A stretch of 64,000 nt of DNA from Bacillota bacterium (GCA_023444055.1 JAEZRV010000090.1:62001-126000); one strand, 5' to 3'. Shown: positions 9,149 to 18,175, counted from the first letter of the stretch. Notes: generated by a model not told the origin, from the sequence alone. Translations and numbers: made by a program.

Positions 9149-10024
9149 CTATTCTTCCATCAAATAACTTCTAACACCATCCCATAACCAGCCTTTTTCA
9201 AGGTAATCATCAATATTAATCTCATTAGCATCGTTCATTTTCCATAGAATAGCATTAATATCATAGCCTTCTTTAATCACAACAAATTTAATAAAGCCTG
9301 GCTCAAGTGCCTTTTGAGGACAGCCATATAAACACCTTAGACAAAGAACACATTTATTACTAAAACTAGGATTACCAGCATTCATAGTGATATTGCACCG
9401 CGGACAGTTTTTTGCACTCCACCCACAACCAGAACAACTGTCCTTAACCTTAATTCCTTTACCAAAATACTTAGTAGCTTTCTTTTCTAATCTGCCTAAT
9501 ATTGATAACAACCTATCAATTGTCTTAGGCCTTGTTCTATTTTCAGTACCAGACATAATTTCTTGTACGATTTTTTCAACCCTTATAGTCGCGGCTCTTA
9601 AGAGCATAATTGCAATTTCATCTTTAACAGGAACAATCCAATTTGATGGCATCACTAGCATTTTCTCATAAACCACCTTATAGCCTTTATTTTCAAGTTT
9701 TTTCACAGTGTCCACACGGCATGCAATGTTTGGAGTCACCTCTCCACCACCAGATACTGATATAACTACAGCTGGCTTTCCATTAACTTTTTGCGTACTT
9801 TTAATCCATTCATAAATCGGTTGGGGCGCATTCATTGCATATACAGGAAATAGGATTACAAGCATATCAGCATCATATGTAGTGTTTTCATCTCTTGAAT
9901 TAAGTACCGTTTTGTATGTCAAAATACTATGTCTTTTAAAGGACTCTTCAAAACAACCAGCGATATATCCTGTTCCACCTGTCCCAGTAAAATAAACTAT
10001 ATTCACGGATTTATTATCTAGCAT
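9149..10024 (-). CDS. EFR1-family flavodoxin/ferredoxin fusion protein
   Basis: A 291-residue soluble electron carrier. The N-terminal half is a flavodoxin-like fold with the FMN phosphate loop YFTGTGGTGY (about 11-20). The C-terminal third carries two cysteine clusters (CSGCGWSAKNCPRC near 195 and CVLCLRCLYGCP near 225) for 4Fe-4S centres. This layout matches the EFR1 family of clostridial proteins. They probably shuttle electrons between ferredoxin and flavin partners; the partners are unknown here. The first cluster has atypical spacing compared with a classical ferredoxin. The start ATG is preceded by a GGGGGG-rich site. It is a single-gene unit. Confidence 0.87.
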   Translation of the reverse strand: MLDNKSVNIVYFTGTGGTGYIAGCFEESFKRHSILTYKTVLNSRDENTTYDADMLVILFPVYAMNAPQPIYEWIKSTQKVNGKPAVVISVSGGGEVTPNIACRVDTVKKLENKGYKVVYEKMLVMPSNWIVPVKDEIAIMLLRAATIRVEKIVQEIMSGTENRTRPKTIDRLLSILGRLEKKATKYFGKGIKVKDSCSGCGWSAKNCPRCNITMNAGNPSFSNKCVLCLRCLYGCPQKALEPGFIKFVVIKEGYDINAILWKMNDANEINIDDYLEKGWLWDGVRSYLMEE

Positions 10025-10369
10025 ATGTTACCCCCCTTATATCCAATGCAATATGTCCTCTTCTTTTAATATAGTCTACCATATATCTAATGTCTAATTC
10101 AAAGTACACTTAGTTACAAGAACCTACAATATTTATTACGGAGGCAAATCAGTCGGTACAAACAAAGATGGCTAATATAATAGCCTTGAAACACACTATT
10201 TTCGTACTCTCTTATCTTTCAAGCTAACTTCAATACTTACTTGAGTAAGCTGGAAAATTATTTGTGAATGAATAGATTATACAACCTGCAAAAATTAATC
10301 AAATCACCCCGAATATTGTATAAATAAATTCAAATTTGAAATTTATTTATACAATCCATGCATTTTTTG
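10025..10369. other. Intergenic region between divergent genes
   Basis: AT-rich spacer that includes a short palindrome (CTTACT TG AGTAAG near 10237) and a segment, TTTCAAGCTAA, that also occurs near the polC repeat. I see no gene. It may hold a very degenerate copy of the spacer repeat near polC; the resemblance is too short to call. Confidence 0.35.
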
Positions 10370-10398
10370 TTGACATATTTTTCTTTGTATTGTATCAT
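10370..10398 (+). promoter_or_regulatory. SigA promoter of amtB-glnK
   Basis: TTGACA at 10370-10375, a 17-base spacer and TATCAT at 10393-10398. Transcription would start near 10405, leaving a leader of about 115 nt that contains the hairpin pair described next. Confidence 0.75.
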
Positions 10399-10422
10399 TT
10401 AGATATAAAACAGCATAATTTT

Positions 10423-10487
10423 TGAACAATGACGTTCACAAAGTAATAAAGGCTTTTAACCCTTTATTCTTTGTGGGCGTTTTTTTA
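10423..10487 (+). promoter_or_regulatory. Candidate ANTAR-type antiterminator hairpin plus leader terminator upstream of amtB
   Basis: The leader holds a small stem-loop, TGAAC-AATGAC-GTTCA (10423-10438), with a hexaloop carrying A at position 1 and G at position 4. That is the signature recognised by ANTAR RNA-binding antiterminators. Its 3' arm overlaps by two bases a terminator (CACAAAG..AATAAAGG / CCTTTATT..CTTTGTG, 10437-10475, then GCG and seven T). A terminator inside a leader, 35 bases before a nitrogen-transport gene, implies regulated read-through. I could not find an unambiguous second hexaloop hairpin, so ANTAR control is a hypothesis; the leader terminator itself is clear. Confidence 0.6.
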
Positions 10488-10522
10488 TCAAAAAAATTAT
10501 TGAATAATATGGGGGTTTTTAA

Positions 10523-11761
10523 ATGCAAGGATTAAACGGAGCAGATATGGCATTTGTTATTTTTTCAGCAGCACTTGTTATGCTTATGATACCTGGGCTA
10601 GCGCTATTTTATGGAGGTATGGTAAGAAGCAAAAATGTATTAAGTACAACATTACATAGTTATGTTGCTTTAGTAGTTATTTCTATTCAATGGATTTTTT
10701 TTGGGTATTCTTTGGCCTTTGGTCCAGATATCAAGGGAATTATTGGAGGTCTAGATTTTACATTTTTAAATAATATAGGTCAACTTCCCAATATGGATTA
10801 TTCATCAACAATCCCGCAACTGTTATTTGTTATATTTCAAATGATGTTTGCAGCAATAACAGCAGCTGTTATTTCAGGAGCATTTGCAGAACGTATGAGG
10901 TTTCCTGCATTTATACTATTTATACTATTATGGAGCACATTTATATATGACCCACTAGCACATTGGGTATGGGGAGGCAGTGGAGATCAAGCAGGATGGT
11001 TAAAGCAGTTAGGTGTACTTGATTTTGCAGGAGGTCTTGTCGTAGAATTAGCTTCAGGTGTATCGGGACTTGTTGCAGCAATTATGTTAGGAAAAAGAAA
11101 GCACACAAGACCAGAGCCACATCATGTTCCTATGGCAATCTTAGGTGGAGGAATTCTTTGGTTTGGCTGGTTCGGGTTTAATGCTGGAAGCGCACTTGCT
11201 ATAAATGGAGTTTCAATTAATGCTTTTTTAACTACCAATACATCAGCCGCAGCAGGAGCTATCGGATTTATATCCTGTGAATGGCTTCTTAATAAAAAGC
11301 CGACTATACTTGGAACACTAAGTGGAGCCATAGCAGGACTTGTTGCAATCACCCCCGGATGTGGGTATGTGGCTCCAATGTCTTCCCTTGTCATCGGTCT
11401 TGTTGGAGGAGTCTTAAGTTTCTTTGCAATTGTTTTTCTCAAATCAAAGCTTGGATATGACGATGCTCTGGATGCATTTGGATGTCATGGTGTAGCAGGA
11501 ATATGGGGTGTCATAGCTACTGCAATATTTGCATCAAAAGCTATAAATCCTGCTGGAGCAGATGGTTTAATATATGGAAACTTTACTTTACTAAAAGCAC
11601 ACTTAATAGCAGTTGGCGCTTGTACACTATATGTGGCTGTTGGAACCTTTGTGATTTTAAAAGCTATTGGTCTATTTGTTAAACTAAGAACAGATAAAAC
11701 AGAAGAGTCAGCAGGTTTGGATGTATCATTACATGGAGAAAAAGCATATACCATTTTTTAA
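10523..11761 (+). CDS. amtB: Ammonium transporter AmtB
   Basis: A 412-residue channel of the Amt/Rh family that conducts ammonium across the cytoplasmic membrane. About eleven hydrophobic helices are visible. The twin pore histidines fall in LAHWVWGGSGD (about residue 149) and in the DAFGCHGVAGIWG signature (about 321), and MMFAAITAAVISGAFAERM is the family signature early in the protein. Start ATG follows a GGGGG-type ribosome-binding site. glnK follows 146 bases downstream in the same direction, the usual partner that plugs the pore when nitrogen is plentiful. Upstream control is probably by transcription attenuation in the leader. Confidence 0.97.
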   Translation: MQGLNGADMAFVIFSAALVMLMIPGLALFYGGMVRSKNVLSTTLHSYVALVVISIQWIFFGYSLAFGPDIKGIIGGLDFTFLNNIGQLPNMDYSSTIPQLLFVIFQMMFAAITAAVISGAFAERMRFPAFILFILLWSTFIYDPLAHWVWGGSGDQAGWLKQLGVLDFAGGLVVELASGVSGLVAAIMLGKRKHTRPEPHHVPMAILGGGILWFGWFGFNAGSALAINGVSINAFLTTNTSAAAGAIGFISCEWLLNKKPTILGTLSGAIAGLVAITPGCGYVAPMSSLVIGLVGGVLSFFAIVFLKSKLGYDDALDAFGCHGVAGIWGVIATAIFASKAINPAGADGLIYGNFTLLKAHLIAVGACTLYVAVGTFVILKAIGLFVKLRTDKTEESAGLDVSLHGEKAYTIF

Positions 11762-11820
11762 CATATATCATTATTTACTGATGGAAAGGGTACATACCAT
11801 TTATTAACATATATATTATA
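11748..11820 (+). repeat. Short direct repeat spanning the amtB stop codon
   Basis: Two 26-27-base copies (11748-11773 and 11794-11820) both start ATACCATTT and contain TTAACATATAT. The first copy holds the last codons and stop of amtB; the second lies in the amtB-glnK spacer. It looks like a local duplication. Confidence 0.6.
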
Positions 11821-11907
11821 AAAAAAAGATATATGATATACTTACATTTATATAGAACTAACAGGTTGTAATAACAAATGGATAACTAAAAAGTGAGGAG
11901 GATCTTT

Positions 11908-12258
11908 ATGGCTGATAAAATAACGAAAGTAGATATTATTACTTCACAGAGCAAACTTGATGAGTTAATGGATGCCTTGGATAAAGTTGGGATTACAGGC
12001 ATGACAGTTTCCAATGTTATGGGTTGCGGAATACAAAAAGGTCACAAAGAATATTACAGAGGAACACCTGTAGATATTAAACTATTACCGAAGGTCAAAA
12101 TAGAAATCGTAATTTGTAATGTTCCTTTGGATATAGTACTTGAAACAACTAAAAAAGTATTACATACAGGTCAAATTGGTGACGGTAAGATATTTATTTA
12201 TGATGTAGCTAATGTTATTAAAGTGAGTGATGGTTCAGAAGGAAAATACGCTCTTTGA
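11908..12258 (+). CDS. glnK: PII nitrogen-regulatory protein GlnK
   Basis: A 116-residue PII-family trimeric signal protein that senses 2-oxoglutarate and ATP/ADP and binds AmtB. Visible features are the N-terminal KITKVDIITSQSKLDELMDAL, the T-loop region from GCGIQKGHKEYYRG to LLPK including the tyrosine at the usual uridylylation position, and the C-terminal GQIGDGKIFIYDV nucleotide-binding segment. The ATG at 11908 has GAGGAGG upstream; an in-frame GTG at 11893 overlaps that site and is not the start. Pairing with amtB supports a role in closing the transporter. Whether it is modified covalently cannot be judged. Confidence 0.95.
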   Translation: MADKITKVDIITSQSKLDELMDALDKVGITGMTVSNVMGCGIQKGHKEYYRGTPVDIKLLPKVKIEIVICNVPLDIVLETTKKVLHTGQIGDGKIFIYDVANVIKVSDGSEGKYAL

Positions 12259-12423
12259 TGTCTGTAGTAATGCTGTACAATATATTTGATGCTTGATATC
12301 TACAATGAGGATGTTTCATGATAGAGTTTAATCACACATTCAATAGTTGAAATTTATGATTTTGTGGTCAAAGGATATTTGAAGCATTCTCTTTCTATTT
12401 ACCAAAAATTTTCTAATCCATAA

Positions 12424-12642
12424 TTATATTCTAGCACTTAAAATTTCATTCCTAAACTCCTCTATAACACAATACTTCAATGCCATTAGTCTAAATAAAT
12501 TGCAAGAATTTATCTTGATAAAATTTATCTTCAACCCTATTCGTTCTGCTACATTTTGAATAATTGAAAGAATTTCTCTTAACACAATGGCATCTTTATG
12601 AATATTATGATGTAGGTAAATAAGTTTAGGATGTGTATTATG
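12424..12642 (-). pseudogene. Possible coding remnant without start codon
   Basis: The minus strand holds a 72-codon open frame with protein-like composition (for example HKDAIVLREILSIIQNVAERIG and MALKYCVIEEFRNEIL) in an otherwise gene-free spacer. It lacks a suitable start or ribosome-binding site and overlaps the 5' end of the next plus-strand gene. It may be the fragment of a lost gene; I do not recognise the family, and chance is possible. Confidence 0.25.
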
Positions 12643-13719
12643 CTAATAATAAAATCACTAACCTTAGGAGGAATAAATTCGAGCTTTTGGATTCTGATCT
12701 CATTTATCGTAATCATAACATTAGCTGTGGTTTTTGCCCCTAGAGTTTATAGGTTCTTAAGCAATTGGCTTGCCTCTGATGAAAGGGCTCGTAACACAAT
12801 ACTTCCTGGTAATAGGTCTCCAAAAAATACAGAAGCAAGCAACACTACATTTAATGGCAAAATAAATTTTCAAGCATTAGAAGAAATAATAGATACTGCC
12901 GGATATGCATATAATCCTGAAAAAGATATTTTTTTCTCGACTATGGAAGCATGGCAAAGAAAAATGGGATACTGCCGCCTGTACGATGAAGCAGCAGCAC
13001 CTTTAGGAATGATTATTGACAGCGAACCGTTCTATTTCTCATATGGCGGTAAAAACTGGCTAATAGAATTATGGAAAGGGCAATACGGCATGACTACTGG
13101 CTGTGAAGTAGGTATATATACAACAGAAATGCCAAACATAAATATACCTCAAGTATTTAACGGAACCTTCTATCAATGTGCAAGTGATAAAGATAGGCTA
13201 TACATACAATTTTCTTTAAAAAAAAATGGCGAAAAGCTTCTTTCAAGAAAACATAAGCACTGGTGGTTAACTGGTTTTAAACTTGGAGAATTCTCACATC
13301 CTTCTGAGCTGGTATTAGATGTGTACATTACCTTTAAGAACAAGGAAATGCGTAATGCCTTTTTAACTACATTAATAGAAACCGGTTATACCGATGAGGA
13401 ATATGAAATCAGTGGTAGAGATGTAGCTATACGATTTGATAAGCCCCACTCAAAGCAGCCTTATTCCCGTTCACCGCAGACAGATGCAATTGTGCTAAGA
13501 AGAAACAAAACATTTTGTGACCAGTATAACCTTATAACCAACAGCTACTCAAACATTGCAGATAAAATTATGGCAGTCAAAGGACAATCACCTGAATTGT
13601 ACAAAGAAATTCTAAATCTAGGTAAGTCATTATCGCTATATGAGACATATAATAAAATTACAAACTATCTTGGAAGTAGCAGCGTGTCTAACCATAATTA
13701 TTATGATAGTGAGGTTTGA
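12640..13719 (+). CDS. DUF4474 domain protein with N-terminal membrane anchor
   Basis: About 359 residues. One hydrophobic helix near the N-terminus (FWILISFIVIITLAVVFAP) should anchor the protein. The rest resembles the clostridial DUF4474 family: AGYAYNPEKDIFFSTMEAWQRKMGYCRLYDEAA, then EPFYFSYGGKNWLIELWKGQYG and the GCEVGIY segment. The function is unknown; GKNWLIELWKGQYG suggests a conserved ligand or catalytic surface. The ATG at 12640 is better spaced from the AGG at 12628-12630 than the ATG at 12631, which touches it. A metallophosphoesterase begins two bases after the stop, so the two are almost certainly co-translated and may act on the same substrate. Confidence 0.8.
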   Translation: MLIIKSLTLGGINSSFWILISFIVIITLAVVFAPRVYRFLSNWLASDERARNTILPGNRSPKNTEASNTTFNGKINFQALEEIIDTAGYAYNPEKDIFFSTMEAWQRKMGYCRLYDEAAAPLGMIIDSEPFYFSYGGKNWLIELWKGQYGMTTGCEVGIYTTEMPNINIPQVFNGTFYQCASDKDRLYIQFSLKKNGEKLLSRKHKHWWLTGFKLGEFSHPSELVLDVYITFKNKEMRNAFLTTLIETGYTDEEYEISGRDVAIRFDKPHSKQPYSRSPQTDAIVLRRNKTFCDQYNLITNSYSNIADKIMAVKGQSPELYKEILNLGKSLSLYETYNKITNYLGSSSVSNHNYYDSEV

Positions 13720-13720
13720 A

Positions 13721-14632
13721 ATGGATAAGCTGGATTTAGTAAATAGCATCTTTAATTCTTCTAAGCAAATCCCATTTGACGATTCTTCTAAATTCATTTT
13801 GATGAGTGATTGCCACAGGGGTAACGGAAGCTGGTCAGATAATTTCTTAAAAAATAGAAATATTTTTATTGGTGCTCTAACTCACTATTATAACAACAAC
13901 TATACCTATATAGAGCTTGGTGATGGTGATGAATTATGGGAAAACACCCACCTTTCAGACATAATGAGCGTTCATAAGGATACCTTTAAACTTTTATCAA
14001 AGTTTCATAATGAAGGTAGACTTTATATGCTATATGGAAACCATGATCTAGAAAAAAAAGATTTCAACTTTATTAAGCGGAACTTAAAAAGATTTTTTAA
14101 TCAACGCGAAGAAGAATTCTCATCTATATTTGAAAGTTTAGAGATTCATGAGGGCTTAGTACTTAGATATGAAGCTACTGGTGACAAGATATTGTTAATT
14201 CATGGCCATCAAGTAAATACTCTTAATTATGATTTATGGTGGCTTGGAAAATTATTGGTTAAGCATTTATGGAAGCCTCTAGAATCCATAGGAATAAATG
14301 ATCCAACTAGTGCCGCAAAAAATTATGAAGTAAAGATATCTATTGCAAAACAGCTTACAGAATGGGTAATTCAAGAAAATCATATACTTATAGCTGGACA
14401 CAACCATAAACCTTCATTCCCTGAGGTTGGCCAGCCCCCTTATTTTAATGATGGAAGTTGTATTCACCCACGCTGTATAACGGGCATTGAAATAGCACAG
14501 GGGTATATTTGCCTTGTTAAATGGAGTGTTAAAACCAGAGAAGATGGAACACTATACATTGATAGAGATATTCTTGCTGGACCTAGAAAGTTAAGAGATT
14601 ACTTTTTATCATTAAAAACTATTAATCCTTAA
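13721..14632 (+). CDS. Calcineurin-like metallophosphoesterase
   Basis: A 303-residue enzyme with all the metal-binding motifs of the family in order: MSDCHRG (D-x-H, about 27), GDGDE (about 67), GNHD (about 105), LIHGHQV (about 160) and AGHNHKP (about 225). These proteins bind two metal ions and hydrolyse phosphate esters; the substrate (nucleotide, phospholipid or sugar phosphate) cannot be inferred. There is no signal peptide. The start codon lies two bases after the DUF4474 stop and its GAGG site is inside that gene's end, which indicates translational coupling. Confidence 0.9.
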   Translation: MDKLDLVNSIFNSSKQIPFDDSSKFILMSDCHRGNGSWSDNFLKNRNIFIGALTHYYNNNYTYIELGDGDELWENTHLSDIMSVHKDTFKLLSKFHNEGRLYMLYGNHDLEKKDFNFIKRNLKRFFNQREEEFSSIFESLEIHEGLVLRYEATGDKILLIHGHQVNTLNYDLWWLGKLLVKHLWKPLESIGINDPTSAAKNYEVKISIAKQLTEWVIQENHILIAGHNHKPSFPEVGQPPYFNDGSCIHPRCITGIEIAQGYICLVKWSVKTREDGTLYIDRDILAGPRKLRDYFLSLKTINP

Positions 14633-14741
14633 CTTATAACTTACATTTTTTACGATAACCACATTTATATTTTAGATGCGAAATAGTATTAATGTATAGT
14701 ATTAACCTAAAAATGTAACAATAGTGTTGAGGTGAATGAGA

Positions 14742-14894
14742 ATGGCAAAGGCAGGTATGAGAAGACCCGATCCCAAGGATCCTCATGGAACTGAAAGTAA
14801 TCATAAAAATCGTTTCCCGAAGAATGATTCAAAGCCTGTTCCTGAGATACAGGGTAAAGCAAAAACTGGTAATGAAAAAGCAAAACCTCTCTAA
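14742..14894 (+). CDS. Small lysine/proline-rich hypothetical protein (50 aa)
   Basis: ATG follows a GAGGTG site eight bases upstream and the frame encodes 50 residues (begins MAKAGMRRPDPKDPHGTESN, ends GNEKAKPL). It is strongly basic, with no hydrophobic segment, and is likely disordered. A good terminator follows four bases after the stop, which supports a real short gene. I do not recognise a family; small acidic/basic disordered proteins of this size are common in clostridia. Confidence 0.65.
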   Translation: MAKAGMRRPDPKDPHGTESNHKNRFPKNDSKPVPEIQGKAKTGNEKAKPL

Positions 14895-14898
14895 TTAA

Positions 14899-14954
14899 GG
14901 AAGCAAAAGGAAATAAGGAAGAAATTTTTCTTTCTTGCTTCCTTTTGCTTTTAA
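14899..14954. terminator. Rho-independent terminator between convergent genes
   Basis: Stem GCAAAAGGAA / TTCCTTTTGC extends through an inner AAG/CTT pairing around a T-rich loop, with TTTTAAA after it on the plus strand. It closes the small gene at 14742 and lies just beyond the end of the minus-strand gene at 14979. Confidence 0.75.
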
Positions 14955-14978
14955 ATCAAAATAATATTTTCCTAAAAT

Positions 14979-17537
14979 CTAATCCAGTATTCTAACATAA
15001 CCATTTGTTCCATCAACACTAATACGTTGACCTGTTTTAATTATTTTAGTAGCATTTACTACACCGGTTACAGCTGGTATTCCATACTCACGAGCTATAA
15101 CTGAACCATGTGTCAGCTTACCGCCAACTTCTGTAACCAAACCAACAGCATTTATAAAAAGTGGTGTCCAACCTGGATCAGTAAAAGGTGCTACTAATAT
15201 TTCACCAGCTTTAACTACTGATTCTTTTGGGTCTAGTACTACTTTGGCTATTCCTTCTTTCGTACCAACCGATACTCCAGAACCAATCAATACACCCGCC
15301 GGTACTTTCATAGATGCATGACTTCCCATTATACATTCGCCCTCACTAGTAAGTATACGAGGAGGTGTAAGCCTCTTCCAATAATTCTGTTCTTCACGTC
15401 TTTCGTCAGCTAATGGTCTTAAGTCACAACCGCTGTCAACTGCCTCGTATAATTCATTGTAATGAAAAAGGAATATATCCTCTGCTTTTTCAAGCTGTTT
15501 CATTTGTACCATTTCTGCACCTTGTTTTAGCAAAGCAATACGAGCTGAATCCATTATTCTAATTAGAATATACTTCATATGCTCCCGAATAGGAAACGCA
15601 TCACGATATATTTTAATATACTTAGCAACCTTTTTAGCCTTACGCTTACCAGCCTTCTGCCTTACTGCCTGAATAAATACTTGCACGTTCTCTTTAGCTT
15701 TTTTTACAGTTTTCTTATACTCTTTGCGGTGATCCCCAAGTCCCTTACTGGATGCCAATGCGACTATCTGCTTTGCTATAAGTTCTGGATTTTCTCTCCA
15801 ACGAGGACATGAAATGTCCAGTTCACCAGCGCAACGGCACCCATAAACATCTAAAAATTCAGCCCATCTACTGCTAAAGTCATCATTTCGTGCATAGATA
15901 CGCTGGTTTAATGTTGCATAGTTTGGATTTCGTAGCTCATTATACACTTCTAACCTTTGGTCAGCCAAATCTGCCAAGTCTCCTATACGCAGTCCCATTT
16001 CAGTAGTAATATTACCTTCAAGTCCAGCTTGAATATATGGTGTATAACGTACTACACCAAAAATCTCCTTTTCTAGTTTCTTCATTTTAGACAAAGCAAT
16101 TATGCTCGGTCCAATCATAGGAACAAACCTTTTAGTAATAAAATCAAACAATGTTACATTATCATAGATTGCCTGAATTCGAGGCTTCCCTGAACGGGCT
16201 GTTAATATTTTAAGTGCTCGTTCATCACAAATCTCCCCAACTAGTTTATTCATTTCTTGTACTGTATTAGATGTATCCGCCTTAAGGTAACTGTAGATAA
16301 CCTTAAATGGTATAGATATTGTTCCTTCTGGAAAATGCAGTTTATTTTTATGAAATTTAGTATATTTTGTGAACAATTCAGAAAGAGCTTCTGAAGTTAA
16401 TGGTTCTACTTCGGCAAGTACTTTTAGAGCTAATTTTCGAAAGAAGCCATAATTGAATAATGAACTCAAGTCACTGTAAAGTCTTCCACCCGGTAAAGAA
16501 ATTAACTTATTTTTATACTCAGTTATAGGTACATCCTTTGCTCGTAGAAAGTACATAAATGTCTCTGCTCCCATCCTTGAAAAAGCAGCTGTATTCATCT
16601 GAATATATGATATACATACTAGTATATGAAAATCTTTATCCTCAAAAACAGGCAACGGATAAAGTGATGTAATTGCACGTGTTTGTAATATATATATCGT
16701 ATTATCTTGTATTGCCCACTCAACATCCTGGGGTGCTCCATAATGCTGCTCAAGTTTTTCACCCCATTGGGCTAAATCTTTGATTTGAGTATTGCTTAAT
16801 ACCTGCTTTGCAGAGTTTATTTCCTTTGTAACAGTCCCCCCATTTTTTAGAGGCAATATTGCAAACTTCTTAATTGAAATTTTTCTCTCTACAATAGCAC
16901 TTTTCTTTTTATTGTAGGAATAATGGTCTGGCGTGACCAAACCAGAAACTAGTGCTTCACCTAGGCCAAAACCAGCATCAATTATTTCTATATGCCTCTT
17001 TCCGCTCACAGGGTCAGCAGTAAACAGTATACCAGATGCTTCAGAAAAGACCATCCGCTGTACTATGACACACATCATCGCCTTTTCTACGTTATTTTTC
17101 TTCCGGTACTCTACCGCACGCTCAGTATAAAGAGATGCAAAACAATTACGGATAGCTTCCTCTAAGCCACCTACAGGTACATTGAGATAAGTATCCTGCT
17201 GTCCAGCAAAAGAAGCAAAAGGTAAATCCTCTGCTGTCGCAGAAGAACGTACTGAAAACAAGGTATCAGAATCAAATTTTTCCAGTGCTACATTTAGCAT
17301 TTCTGGCAAATAATTGGGTAGAGGCATCGACCGCAATTGTTCTTGTGACTGCTGTGCATCAAGACCATTTAGGTCAACACCATTAACAAAGTCACTATAA
17401 ACCTCAGTTGTAACACAAAACCCGTTTGGAACTGGAAATCCTGCCTGTGTCATCTCACCGAGATTTGCTCCTTTTCCTCCCACTAATCCAACCATATCTT
17501 TATTTATTTCATTAAAAAATACTAATTTCTCTTTCAT
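14979..17537 (-). CDS. PEP-synthase/rifampin phosphotransferase-like dikinase
   Basis: An 852-residue three-part enzyme: an N-terminal ATP-grasp domain (GLVGGKGANLGEM; VRSSATAEDLPFASFAGQQDT near 95-118; ILFTADPVSG), a long central region, and a C-terminal swivelling phosphohistidine domain (GGKLTHGSVIAREYGIPAV; His near 807). It lacks the C-terminal PEP-binding TIM barrel that true phosphoenolpyruvate synthase would need after the His domain. That order, and a length near 860, match rifampin phosphotransferases, which inactivate rifamycins. Many database entries of this shape are labelled PEP synthase. ATG 17537 has GGAGAG seven bases upstream; the ATG at 17552 has none. Substrate specificity is inferred from architecture only. 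Confidence 0.85.
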   Translation of the reverse strand: MKEKLVFFNEINKDMVGLVGGKGANLGEMTQAGFPVPNGFCVTTEVYSDFVNGVDLNGLDAQQSQEQLRSMPLPNYLPEMLNVALEKFDSDTLFSVRSSATAEDLPFASFAGQQDTYLNVPVGGLEEAIRNCFASLYTERAVEYRKKNNVEKAMMCVIVQRMVFSEASGILFTADPVSGKRHIEIIDAGFGLGEALVSGLVTPDHYSYNKKKSAIVERKISIKKFAILPLKNGGTVTKEINSAKQVLSNTQIKDLAQWGEKLEQHYGAPQDVEWAIQDNTIYILQTRAITSLYPLPVFEDKDFHILVCISYIQMNTAAFSRMGAETFMYFLRAKDVPITEYKNKLISLPGGRLYSDLSSLFNYGFFRKLALKVLAEVEPLTSEALSELFTKYTKFHKNKLHFPEGTISIPFKVIYSYLKADTSNTVQEMNKLVGEICDERALKILTARSGKPRIQAIYDNVTLFDFITKRFVPMIGPSIIALSKMKKLEKEIFGVVRYTPYIQAGLEGNITTEMGLRIGDLADLADQRLEVYNELRNPNYATLNQRIYARNDDFSSRWAEFLDVYGCRCAGELDISCPRWRENPELIAKQIVALASSKGLGDHRKEYKKTVKKAKENVQVFIQAVRQKAGKRKAKKVAKYIKIYRDAFPIREHMKYILIRIMDSARIALLKQGAEMVQMKQLEKAEDIFLFHYNELYEAVDSGCDLRPLADERREEQNYWKRLTPPRILTSEGECIMGSHASMKVPAGVLIGSGVSVGTKEGIAKVVLDPKESVVKAGEILVAPFTDPGWTPLFINAVGLVTEVGGKLTHGSVIAREYGIPAVTGVVNATKIIKTGQRISVDGTNGYVRILD

Positions 17538-17866
17538 TTGAGAACTCTCCATTTTTTAAAGTTTAAGTACTATACTATGCCATCAGCTGAAATATTACAT
17601 TTGCTAAATTTTTGTACTTAATCAGAATCTTGATCAGAATCATTTAAAAATGCCTGTATTTGACAAAGTTTTATCACTTATACCAGAACGTTCAAAATAC
17701 ATGTATTTAGATTCTTTTAGCTTATACCTTTTATTTTACAAGGTTTATCTAATTTATACCATAGAGTAATAGTACCATAATGAGTTGCTTACTAAGCACC
17801 TAGCACTTTATCTTCCTTAGTTTTTATAGTATTAGTTTAAACTATCCCACATTTTTATGGTATTAG
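17538..17866. other. Intergenic region upstream of the phosphotransferase-like gene
   Basis: About 330 AT-rich bases. I see no gene and no clear rifamycin-associated element. This marks the left edge of the accessory island. Confidence 0.4.
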
Positions 17867-17920
17867 AAAAATTCTTGATTTTAGTATTTGAACTTCCTCT
17901 AAATCAAGAATTTTTGTTTT
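17867..17920. terminator. Bidirectional hairpin terminator
   Basis: Perfect 15-bp arms (AAAAATTCTTGATTT / AAATCAAGAATTTTT) with an 18-base loop. The T-run is present on both strands. On the minus strand it closes the SOS-boxed small gene ending at 17948. Confidence 0.8.
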
Positions 17921-17947
17921 ATCATTATCGTGTTATTTATTTTATTG

Positions 17948-18175
17948 TCATTTTTTGTCGGACTTAATTATTCCTATAATACTTTCACATATCAGAGCTA
18001 GATTTTTATTCTCACTTTTTATATGAACTTCTTTAATTACAATATCAGTAAATTCTTGATTATAAACATAGCAACTCTCTTTAAAAATCCGGTATAATTC
18101 TCTTACACCATTCCCAATGTCGTTTTCAATATCACACTTATTATCATACTGAATATCTTTATGGATATCACCCAT
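17948..18175 (-). CDS. Small hypothetical protein under a LexA-type promoter
   Basis: A 75-residue soluble protein (begins MGDIHKDIQYDNKCDIENDI; ends IIGIIKSDKK) of no family I recognise. It is acidic at the start, with a predicted amphipathic helix (GVRELYRIFKESC) and no membrane segment. I took the ATG at 18175 because GGGGGC lies upstream; a TTG at 18217 would add 14 residues but has no ribosome-binding site. Its promoter (18253-18302) carries a LexA-like box over the start of transcription, so it is probably induced by DNA damage. It is monocistronic, between its own promoter and a strong terminator. Confidence 0.6.
   Translation of the reverse strand: MGDIHKDIQYDNKCDIENDIGNGVRELYRIFKESCYVYNQEFTDIVIKEVHIKSENKNLALICESIIGIIKSDKK

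Noticed and set aside
12258..12640. Riboswitch or small RNA between glnK and the DUF4474 gene
   Set aside because: No stable conserved-looking structure is seen; a minus-strand coding remnant explains part of the sequence better.
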